From assembly GCA_031284475.1 (NCBI GenBank), contig JAISZV010000292.1, positions 1 to 9,989 of the forward strand: DNA of 9,989 nucleotides. Reading direction: 5' to 3'. A program made the translations under genes and the position numbers. This document shows, piece after piece, positions 1-5,768 of this stretch (positions within the stretch are counted from its first letter, which is position 1; each line of letters opens with the position of its first letter). The stretch is from Proteiniphilum sp. (lineage in GTDB: Bacteria; Bacteroidota; Bacteroidia; Bacteroidales; Dysgonomonadaceae). The notes beneath the pieces are model-generated. The model saw nothing but the letters and a program-made list of their open reading frames with translations, ran no database searches and had not been told where the DNA came from.

Positions 1-1044
1 GTAGGTTCCAAATGGGCGCACAGGTTCAAAGCCGGAGATAAATTCTCCATTCAGCCGGCGCTTTATTATGAAAATGGCCCCGTGGGCGTTCTGAGCGCTC
101 CCGGTTACAGTTACAAATATATCGGCGGAGACGCCACTTATGTGGTCATTCCTAACGAAGTAATGGAACAGGATTGCTTACTGAAATATAACGGTGAGGG
201 ATATTATCCCGCGTCGCTGGCAGAGCCGCTTTCCTGTGTGATCGGCGCGATGCATGCCAACTATCACACCACACCCGGCAGTTATACGCATAAGATGGAG
301 ATTGTGGACGGGGGCAAGATGGCTGTTCTGGCAGGCGTAGGGCCGATGGGGCTTGCGGCCATCAATTATGCGCTCCACCGCGAAGACCGGAAACCGTCGC
401 TGCTGGTGGTTACCGATGTTGATCAGGCGCGGTTGGACAGGGCCGCTTCGATCTATACCGTTGAATTTGCCGCATCTAAGGGAATTGATCTCCGTTATAT
501 CAATACCGGTACGATGGAAAACCCGGTGAAAGAGCTGAAAACGCTGACCGGTGATTCCGGTTATGACGATGTGTTTGTTTTCGCACCGGTCAAGCCGGTA
601 GTAGAGCAGGGGGATGCTATCCTGGCGTTCGACGGTTGCCTGAATTTCTTTGCCGGCCCCAGTGATCCCAATTTCAGCGCCACGTTCAACTTCTACAACG
701 TACATTATGCTTATACACATATTGTAGGCACCAGCGGAGGCAATAACGACGATATGGTAGAGGCGCTTGAGATCATGAGCAAAGGGCTTGATCCTGCGGG
801 ACTGATCACCCATATAGGAGGACTCAATGCGGTGGCCGACGCGACCAATAACCTGCCCCATATCCCCGGAGGAAAAAAACTGATCTATACGCATATCGAT
901 ATGCCGCTCACCCCGATAGCCGATTTTGAAAAGCTTGGCGAGACCAATGAACTTTTTAAGGAACTGGCTGTTATCTGTAACCGTCATAAAGGATTGTGGA
1001 GCATAGAAGCGGAAACCTTTTTACTGGCGAATATGATAGGGTAG
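1..1044 (+). CDS. Zinc-type medium-chain alcohol/polyol dehydrogenase, L-sorbose-1-phosphate reductase-like (5' end missing)
   Basis: The frame is open from base 1 with no stop before 1042-1044, so the gene begins upstream. The GTG at 82 is an internal valine, not the start. In the 347 visible residues, SLAEPLSCVIGA (72-83) is the conserved stretch carrying the Glu zinc ligand (E75) of sorbitol-dehydrogenase-like MDR enzymes. GVGPMG (112-117) is the Rossmann GxGxxG turn. An Asp at the end of the next strand (D139 in VTDVD) favours NAD(H) over NADP(H). IGGDATYVVIPNEV and EPLSCV recall SorE-type L-sorbose-1-phosphate reductases, which interconvert a ketose phosphate and a polyol phosphate in the cytoplasm. 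The N-terminal zinc-ligand region lies outside the window. A 69-bp gap separates it from the aldolase gene on the same strand, so the two probably form one operon and act on related sugar intermediates. The substrate is unknown; family assignment is firm, specificity is not. Confidence 0.85.
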   Translation, partial: VGSKWAHRFKAGDKFSIQPALYYENGPVGVLSAPGYSYKYIGGDATYVVIPNEVMEQDCLLKYNGEGYYPASLAEPLSCVIGAMHANYHTTPGSYTHKMEIVDGGKMAVLAGVGPMGLAAINYALHREDRKPSLLVVTDVDQARLDRAASIYTVEFAASKGIDLRYINTGTMENPVKELKTLTGDSGYDDVFVFAPVKPVVEQGDAILAFDGCLNFFAGPSDPNFSATFNFYNVHYAYTHIVGTSGGNNDDMVEALEIMSKGLDPAGLITHIGGLNAVADATNNLPHIPGGKKLIYTHIDMPLTPIADFEKLGETNELFKELAVICNRHKGLWSIEAETFLLANMIG

Positions 1045-1113
1045 TGCACTTTGCATGATAGAGAATGATTTTGAACGGATAAAAACGTTCCGGAGTACTT
1101 TTAGAAGAAGAAT

Positions 1114-2412
1114 ATGAAACAGTTAGATGTGAGTTTGATGCATCCGGTGGAACAGATCAACGTAATCATCGGAAGAATATACAGTAGCGGGATGACCACT
1201 ACTTCGGGAGGGAATATCTCCATTAGGGATAAAAACGGCGATATATGGATTACTCCTTCGGGAGTGGATAAAGGGTCGCTCACCACAAAAGATATTATGC
1301 AGGTGAAGAAAGACGGAACGGTTATCGGACTGCACAAACCTTCTTCTGAGCTCCCTTTTCATAAGGCTATTTATGAAGCCAGGCCGGAAATAGCCTCCAT
1401 CATTCATGCCCACCCGCCTGCGCTGGTCGCTTTCAGTATCGCCGGTATTGTACCCGATACCAAGATTGTTCCGCAGGCGCACAATATTTGCGGGGATATA
1501 GGCTTTGCTCCTTATGGCACTCCCGGCAGTGAGGATCTGGGTGAGAAGATCGCGTTTGAATTTAAGGACGCCCGTTATAAAGCGGTGATCATGGAGAATC
1601 ACGGTGTGGTGTTGGGTGGTACAGATATGATGGACGCCTACCAGCGGTTCGAAACGCTGGAGTTCTGTTGCCGTACCATTGTGAATGCCAAAAGACTGGG
1701 ACAGGTGAATTATCTGACCGACGAACAGGTGGCGCAATATGTAAATCACCTGCCGACCAACATTTCCCATTTTATGGATATTGACCATCCTTCTCAAGAG
1801 CGGGCGATCCGTACGGAGATGGTGAATATTATCCGCCGGGCTTGCGATCAAGGCTTGATGATATCGACCTATGGCACGGTCTCAGTACGCTGGAAAAGTA
1901 ACGATTTCCTGATCACCCCCAGCAATGTAGCGCGCTGGGATATTGTGCCGGGCGATATTGTGCAGATAAAGAACGGTATGGCCGAAGCGGGAAAAACCCC
2001 CAGCAGGTCGGTAGCCCTGCACCAACGTATCTACCAGTTGAACCCGCATATCAATTCCATCATTTCTACCCAGCCGGTGAATCTGATGGCGCATGCGGTG
2101 AGCGGTTCAAAATTTGATGTACGCACAATCCCCGAAAGTTGGATCTTCCTCCAGGACGTTCCCTCTATACCTTTCGGGCTGATCTATAATGATGTGGACA
2201 GTGCGGCGAAAATGTTCAACCACAATCGCGTTATCCTTGTAGAGAATGACAGTGTTTTTATTACCGGTGATAAGTTGTTGAATACCTTCGACTATCTGGA
2301 AGTAGCCGAATTTTCGGCCAATTCGCTCGTGATGGCTTCATCAATCGGCTCCCTGCAACCCATGGGCGACAAGGAGATTGATGAATTGAGAATTGCATTT
2401 AATGTAAAATGA
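1114..2412 (+). CDS. Tandem-domain class II aldolase/adducin-family protein; second domain lacks catalytic residues
   Basis: This cytoplasmic protein of 432 residues is twice the size of a FucA/RhaD-type aldolase and consists of two homologous halves. The N-terminal half (about 10-205) has SGGNIS (31-36), TPSG (47-50), the catalytic Glu E79 in KPSSEL, the metal-binding HAHP (H98, H100) and the third ligand H163 in ENHG. It should therefore be an active Zn-dependent sugar-phosphate aldolase cleaving a fuculose-, rhamnulose- or ribulose-phosphate-like substrate. The C-terminal half (about 228-415) repeats the layout: STYGTVSVR (251-259), TPSN (268-271), and TPSRS, STQP and VENDS in place of the catalytic blocks. 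There E79 aligns with S299, H98 with S318, H100 with Q320 and H163 with D379. That half probably serves in oligomerisation or substrate binding. The ATG at 1114 follows an AGAAGAAG purine stretch, a weak ribosome site. It sits downstream of the dehydrogenase and ends inside a hairpin. The fold is secure; the substrate is unknown. Confidence 0.9.
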   Translation: MKQLDVSLMHPVEQINVIIGRIYSSGMTTTSGGNISIRDKNGDIWITPSGVDKGSLTTKDIMQVKKDGTVIGLHKPSSELPFHKAIYEARPEIASIIHAHPPALVAFSIAGIVPDTKIVPQAHNICGDIGFAPYGTPGSEDLGEKIAFEFKDARYKAVIMENHGVVLGGTDMMDAYQRFETLEFCCRTIVNAKRLGQVNYLTDEQVAQYVNHLPTNISHFMDIDHPSQERAIRTEMVNIIRRACDQGLMISTYGTVSVRWKSNDFLITPSNVARWDIVPGDIVQIKNGMAEAGKTPSRSVALHQRIYQLNPHINSIISTQPVNLMAHAVSGSKFDVRTIPESWIFLQDVPSIPFGLIYNDVDSAAKMFNHNRVILVENDSVFITGDKLLNTFDYLEVAEFSANSLVMASSIGSLQPMGDKEIDELRIAFNVK

Positions 2413-2431
2413 CTTATTGTCATTTTACATT
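2401..2431. terminator. Perfect 13-bp hairpin at the end of the aldolase gene, probable shared terminator
   Basis: AATGTAAAATGAC (2401-2413) is the exact reverse complement of GTCATTTTACATT (2419-2431), with a 5-base TTATT loop. The left arm includes the last codons and the TGA stop (2410-2412) of the aldolase gene. No strong T-run follows on either strand, so it is not a textbook intrinsic terminator. Its place between convergent genes suggests transcription termination or protection of the mRNA 3' end. The remainder of the gap, to 2482, is A/T-rich and shows nothing else. Confidence 0.6.
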
Positions 2432-2482
2432 TGTGCATGATTTTCTTCTAATTTAAGAAATTATCCCAACCTCTTTATCCGG

Positions 2483-3055
2483 TTATATATAAAGGTTTTG
2501 CGAATAGTCGAATAAAAACGGAGCGTCGGAAAGAAGCGGGTTCGCCCGGTCTTTTTCTGATAATAATATCTCCGAGTGCGCCAATCCCCAATCGATATTC
2601 AGCGCCGGATCATCAAACGCAATACCTCCTTCCGATTGAGGGGCATAGTAATTATCACATTTATACTGAAAAACGGCTTCATCGCTCAATACCGAAAAAC
2701 CATGTGCGAATCCGCGGGGAATAAAGCATTGCCTTTTGTTCTCCTCCGTTAACAGTACAGAAACGTATTGTCCGAAAGTAGGTGATCCCTTTCGGATATC
2801 AACAACCACGTCGAGCACGTTCCCTTTTACCACACGTATCAATTTTGATTGGGTGTAAGGTGGCTTTTGAAAGTGTAAACCACGTAAGACGCCGTATAGA
2901 GATTTCGATTCGTTGTCTTGTACAAAGTGCGTGTTGCATACGTTTTGTTGGAACCATTCTTCAGAAAACGATTCGAAGAAATATCCCCGATTATCTCCGA
3001 AAACCCTTGGCTCGATAATGGCGACGCCTTCTATATCGGTTTTTATTATATTCAT
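2483..3055 (-). CDS. rfbC: dTDP-4-dehydrorhamnose 3,5-epimerase
   Basis: RfbC/RmlC epimerises dTDP-4-keto-6-deoxyglucose at C3 and C5, the third step of dTDP-L-rhamnose synthesis for surface polysaccharide. The 190-residue length is typical for this cytoplasmic cupin. Visible marks are FGDNRGYFFESF (19-30), the substrate-binding and catalytic GVLRGLHFQ (55-63) with base H61, and VVDIRKGSPTFGQY (84-97). IPRGFAHGF (112-120) and YKCDNYYAP (131-139) follow, with the likely catalytic Tyr Y131, and SEKDRANP (166-173) carries the conserved Asp D169 and Arg. The start at 3055 is preceded by GGGGGAA (3061-3067), one of the few good Shine-Dalgarno sequences here; it lies within the end of the upstream HAD gene, one base from which this gene begins. 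The two are therefore co-transcribed. No rfbA, rfbB or rfbD is in view, so the rest of the pathway must be encoded elsewhere. Confidence 0.95.
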   Translation of the reverse strand: MNIIKTDIEGVAIIEPRVFGDNRGYFFESFSEEWFQQNVCNTHFVQDNESKSLYGVLRGLHFQKPPYTQSKLIRVVKGNVLDVVVDIRKGSPTFGQYVSVLLTEENKRQCFIPRGFAHGFSVLSDEAVFQYKCDNYYAPQSEGGIAFDDPALNIDWGLAHSEILLSEKDRANPLLSDAPFLFDYSQNLYI

Positions 3056-3056
3056 T

Positions 3057-3500
3057 TTATTTCCCCCGTCGTGTAATCGCTGCGAACCATCCCCGTTTTT
3101 TCATTTCGGGTAAAACGGATTGTCCGGACATGATCTGTAGTGCGTTAATCCCTTCGGCAGTGGCTTTGACGGCATTGTAGATAACGCCCCAATCGGGAAT
3201 CCCCCCTAAGTTGCGGTCGTCGATAAACAGATCGACGCCCAACTTGCGCGAGACCTCTTCCCTCAACTCCTTGTTTTCTCCCCTGTAGTTCTCATTTTCC
3301 GCATAAAAATAGAGCCCCCGTTGGACGCAGTAGTCGATAGCATCCTGAAGGAGCCGGCCGTGGCGTACTGTCCACAGGATCAGTTTGTGTCCGTCTTTCT
3401 GCATTTGCAGGAGCGTATCGATTGCAAAAGGGATGGGTTTGCCGATCTTGGGGTAGGCATGTTCCACAATAGTTCCGTCGAAGTCGATGGCTATAATCAT
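3057..3500 (-). CDS. Small HAD-superfamily hydrolase (phosphatase-like)
   Basis: A 147-residue cytoplasmic protein with the HAD signature. Motif I is IDFDGT (5-10), with nucleophile D6 and acid/base D8. Motif II is the Thr T44 in LILWTVRHGR. The acidic motif IV is FIDDRN (92-97), with D94 and D95 binding Mg2+. A Lys near 77-86 could serve as motif III. The short length leaves little room for a cap domain, so a minimal C0/C1-type phosphatase is likely, acting on a phosphorylated sugar, lipid or protein that cannot be named from sequence. The start ATG (3498-3500) has no evident Shine-Dalgarno but lies about 27 bases downstream of a TACCTTTG promoter box. It is the first gene of a unit with rfbC, which makes a role in nucleotide-sugar or surface-polysaccharide metabolism plausible but unproven. 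Its last codons carry the ribosome site of rfbC. Confidence 0.85.
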   Translation of the reverse strand: MIIAIDFDGTIVEHAYPKIGKPIPFAIDTLLQMQKDGHKLILWTVRHGRLLQDAIDYCVQRGLYFYAENENYRGENKELREEVSRKLGVDLFIDDRNLGGIPDWGVIYNAVKATAEGINALQIMSGQSVLPEMKKRGWFAAITRRGK

Positions 3501-3527
3501 AATTCAAGAGGGGTTGTTTTTATAGTG

Positions 3528-3535
3528 CAAAGGTA
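3528..3535 (-). promoter_or_regulatory. Bacteroidota -7 box TACCTTTG for the HAD-rfbC unit
   Basis: Reading the minus strand, TACCTTTG exactly matches the TAnnTTTG -7 element of the Bacteroidota primary sigma factor. Transcription would begin near 3521, giving a leader of roughly 20 bases before the HAD start. A run of nine T lies immediately upstream on this strand. No clear -33 TTTG element is present at the expected spacing, so this rests on the -7 match and its position. Confidence 0.55.
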
Positions 3536-3642
3536 TGAAAAAAAAATGATTGAATCCGATAGCGCTGAAAAAATGGCGTGAAATGTAAAAAACAAAACTG
3601 TTAACATTCTGAAATAGACTTCTTCCGGCTTTCGATTTATGC

Positions 3643-3650
3643 TAAATTTG
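3643..3650 (+). promoter_or_regulatory. Bacteroidota -7 box TAAATTTG upstream of the GHL10 gene
   Basis: TAAATTTG is an exact TAnnTTTG match 51 bases before the start codon at 3702. Initiation would fall near 3657 and leave a leader of about 45 bases. The -33 position has no TTTG. Together with the opposite-strand box at 3528-3535 it makes the 201-bp gap 3501-3701 a divergent promoter region; no operator-like palindrome stands out between the two boxes. Confidence 0.55.
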
Positions 3651-3701
3651 CACCCGGAAAATGATAAATGCTATCTATAACGGCGATTACGAATTTATAC
3701 T

Positions 3702-5153
3702 ATGCACAAAATATTTCCCCTGTTGATTTTGTTTTTGGCAGGGACAATAAAGTCGTTTCCGTCCGAACCGCCGGCGACGGAGGTAAGGGCGGTGTGGCTG
3801 ACGACCAACTACGGACTGGACTGGCCGTGGAACCGAACCAGCGCGGATGCGCAAAAAAGGGAATTGACGGAGATACTGGATAGCCTGAAGAAATATAATT
3901 TCAATACGGTGTTCTTTCAGGCAAGGAGCAGGGGAGAGGTATTCTACAACTCGCAAATTGAACCGGCGTCTACTCTCGTTGCACCCGCCGGGCCGGGTCG
4001 CCCTGCGTTCGACCCCCTTGCATTTGTTGTCGAGGAGTGCCATAAACGAGGCTTGGAATGCCATGCCTGGGTGGTTGTCTACCCGTTGGGGGACGATCGC
4101 CATGTACGTAGCCTGGGGGCGCAGTCGGTGACAAAAAAAAATCCTTCTATCGCCAAACGATTCCGTGGGGAATGGTTCCTCGACCCGGGAAACCCGCGTA
4201 CGGACGATTACCTGCTCTCGATCGTAAAAGAGATAGCGACCGGCTATGATGTGGATGGTATCCATTTCGACTATATCCGCTATCCCGACAACAGGGGGCG
4301 TTTTCCCGACGACGGGATGTACCGGTTATACGGCAAAGGAAAATCGCGGGATGAGTGGCGCAGGGATAATGTTACCCGCTTTGTGACGAAAGCGTACGAC
4401 CGGGTGAAGGCGTTGAAGCCATGGGTACAGGTGAGCAGCGCCCCGCTGGGACGGTACCGCGCCCTGGGTAGCAACGGAGTAGGGTGGACTGCGCTGGAAA
4501 CAGTATCCCAGGATGCGGGCAAATGGATGATGACAGGTAAACATGATGCTATTTATCCGATGATGTATTATAAAGAGGAGCTCTTTTATCCTTTTGTGGA
4601 CGACTGGCTGAGGCACGCCAACGGACGGATCGTGGCGCCGGGGCTGGGGGCTTACCAGATGGTCGAATTGGGTTGGTCGCACCGCGATATACTGAATCAG
4701 GTGGATTATACCCGCAACAAGGATACGCACGGACAAGCCTATTTCCGGACAGAAAACGTGCTTTCCGATACAAAAGGGATCCTGCGGGAGTTACGGGAGT
4801 ATTACAAATATCCGGCTAAGTTGCCGCCCATGACATGGTTGAAAGACTCAATACCCAACAGTCCGTATGACTTGCGGGCGGAGAAGGGCGAAGAGGGAAT
4901 ATTTGAACTTTCGTGGGAAAGGAGCGGCGAGAAAAGGATTACCTACAACGTTTACCGGAGCGAAACCGATACACTGAGCCTCGATAATGCCGAAAAGTTG
5001 ATGGCCGTCGGACTACGGGAACCACTGTTCCGCTACCGGGCGGAGGAAAACGATAAGGCTTATTACTACTATATCACCACATCGGATGCATACCACAACG
5101 AAAGCGTGCCGTGCATCCCTGCTTTCTTTTACCACTCGGAAACGGTTAAATGA
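3702..5153 (+). CDS. Secreted glycosyl-hydrolase-like protein, GHL10 (DUF187/YngK) family, with C-terminal FnIII-like domain
   Basis: A 483-residue exported protein. Residues 1-20 form a signal peptide (basic start, then PLLILFLAG), with cleavage probably near residues 18-22. There is no lipobox cysteine, so it should be a soluble periplasmic or secreted protein. The TIM-barrel-like GHL10 domain (about 25-375) opens with the family's EVRAVWLTTNYGLDWP (27-42) and includes FFQARSRGEVFY (71-82). It continues through CHAWVVVYP (120-128), EWFLDPGNP (157-165), DGIHFDYIRYP (185-195, candidate catalytic acids D185 and D190) and AIYPMMYYKEE (283-293). A fibronectin-III-like module follows (about 386-470, SPYDLRAEKG to YYYYITTSDAYHNES). 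Family members are putative glycan or peptidoglycan-related hydrolases; the substrate of this one is unknown. The start at 3702 is the only one placing a signal peptide at the N terminus and has no Shine-Dalgarno. It has its own promoter box and appears monocistronic. Confidence 0.9.
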   Translation: MHKIFPLLILFLAGTIKSFPSEPPATEVRAVWLTTNYGLDWPWNRTSADAQKRELTEILDSLKKYNFNTVFFQARSRGEVFYNSQIEPASTLVAPAGPGRPAFDPLAFVVEECHKRGLECHAWVVVYPLGDDRHVRSLGAQSVTKKNPSIAKRFRGEWFLDPGNPRTDDYLLSIVKEIATGYDVDGIHFDYIRYPDNRGRFPDDGMYRLYGKGKSRDEWRRDNVTRFVTKAYDRVKALKPWVQVSSAPLGRYRALGSNGVGWTALETVSQDAGKWMMTGKHDAIYPMMYYKEELFYPFVDDWLRHANGRIVAPGLGAYQMVELGWSHRDILNQVDYTRNKDTHGQAYFRTENVLSDTKGILRELREYYKYPAKLPPMTWLKDSIPNSPYDLRAEKGEEGIFELSWERSGEKRITYNVYRSETDTLSLDNAEKLMAVGLREPLFRYRAEENDKAYYYYITTSDAYHNESVPCIPAFFYHSETVK

Positions 5154-5182
5154 GAAGGCAGGAAAGTGAGAAGGTGAAAAGG
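5151..5182 (+). repeat. Degenerate four-unit 8-bp tandem repeat (TGAGAAGG)
   Basis: Four 8-mers lie in register: TGAGAAGG, CAGGAAAG, TGAGAAGG, TGAAAAGG. Units 1 and 3 are identical, unit 4 differs by one base and unit 2 is diverged. The first TGA is the stop codon of the GHL10 gene. The array makes a purine-only stretch apart from the T of each TGA and one C, and lies in the 90-bp gap before the Fur-family gene. No function is evident. Confidence 0.5.
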
Positions 5183-5229
5183 CGATCAATTTTATACCAT
5201 AAAAACAAGGAAAAATCGAAAAAATAGAA

Positions 5230-5237
5230 TAATTTTG
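5230..5237 (+). promoter_or_regulatory. Bacteroidota -7-like box TAATTTTG directly before the Fur-family gene
   Basis: TAATTTTG matches TAnnTTTG exactly and ends six bases before the ATG at 5244. If used, transcription would begin at or very near that ATG, giving a leaderless or nearly leaderless mRNA. No -33 TTTG is visible and the surrounding sequence is A-rich, so a chance match is possible. Confidence 0.4.
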
Positions 5238-5243
5238 TAGCCT

Positions 5244-5768
5244 ATGGATGCGGCTCAAAAATTGAAGCAACAGGTAAAAACCGAGTTTATGGAGTATTTG
5301 ACGCTCCATAAGCACAGAAAAACACCCGAACGGTTTGCTATTCTCGATCATATCTATTCTACGCGAGGACATTTCGATATGGATTCGCTTTATAATTCTA
5401 TGATTGAAGTGAACTTCCGGGTGAGCCGCGCCACGCTCTATAATACCATTCAGCTATTACTGGACTGTGGGCTGGTGGTGAAGCACCAGTTCGGGGCGAA
5501 TATCTCGAAATATGAACGGGCTTACGGTAACGAAAACCATGACCACCTGATTTGCACTACCTGCGGAGGGGTGCGCGAGATGACAGGCGACCTGTTGGCA
5601 ACCGCTCAACTCAAAAAGATCAGAAAGTTTAAGGTGAGCTACTACAGCACCTATATTTACGGTACATGTAGCAAGTGTATCCACGCCAAACGAATGGAAA
5701 TTAAAAAGTTGGTACGAAAAAATGAAGTTAAACAGAAAAAAAGCGATGGAAAGCAGGATAAAAAATAA
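5244..5768 (+). CDS. Fur-family metal-dependent transcriptional regulator
   Basis: A 174-residue DNA-binding repressor of the Fur/Zur/PerR superfamily. The winged helix spans about 20-85, with recognition helix SRATLYNTIQLLLDCGLV (61-78). The dimerisation domain holds the structural zinc site C104/C107 (CTTC) and C142/C145 (CSKC). By alignment to E. coli and H. pylori Fur, the S2 sensory site is kept: H43, E91, H99, H101, E112. The auxiliary S3 site is mostly lost: N98 replaces a His, no Glu lies near 119, and Y134 replaces a His; only D100 remains. E112, where PerR has the oxidised Asp, argues against a peroxide sensor. Asn67 stands where E. coli Fur has the DNA-contacting Arg57. The tail (157-174) is lysine-rich and overlaps purA. 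The start at 5244 fits the usual short N-terminal extension, though the ATG at 5289 cannot be excluded. The effector metal, iron or zinc, cannot be told from sequence. Confidence 0.9.
   Translation: MDAAQKLKQQVKTEFMEYLTLHKHRKTPERFAILDHIYSTRGHFDMDSLYNSMIEVNFRVSRATLYNTIQLLLDCGLVVKHQFGANISKYERAYGNENHDHLICTTCGGVREMTGDLLATAQLKKIRKFKVSYYSTYIYGTCSKCIHAKRMEIKKLVRKNEVKQKKSDGKQDKK

Noticed and set aside
82..84. GTG at 82 as the start of the dehydrogenase gene
   Set aside because: The frame is open to base 1 and the upstream residues (KAGDKFSIQPALYY) read as dehydrogenase core, so the gene is simply cut by the window edge.
178..987. Long minus-strand open frame (269 codons) opposite the dehydrogenase gene
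   Set aside because: It is a shadow of the well-supported plus-strand gene: no recognisable domain, His/Arg-rich low-sense composition. The same applies to the minus frames at 1123-1851, 3687-4265, 7065-7784 and 8261-8911.
1073..1090. Inverted repeat GAACG-N8-CGTTC before the aldolase gene, a possible operator or hairpin
   Set aside because: Only 5 bp per arm, with no extension; this is within chance for the window.
3661..3726. Short frame of 21 codons starting at ATG 3661 and overlapping the GHL10 start, a possible leader peptide
   Set aside because: It has no Shine-Dalgarno and no attenuator-like codon run or terminator, and such a short frame is expected by chance in A/T-rich leader DNA.
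5722..5745. Upstream ATG (5722) as the purA start, adding eight residues MKLNRKKA
   Set aside because: The added residues are lysine-rich, come from A-rich regulator coding sequence and are not expected at the PurA N terminus; 5746 gives a normal length.
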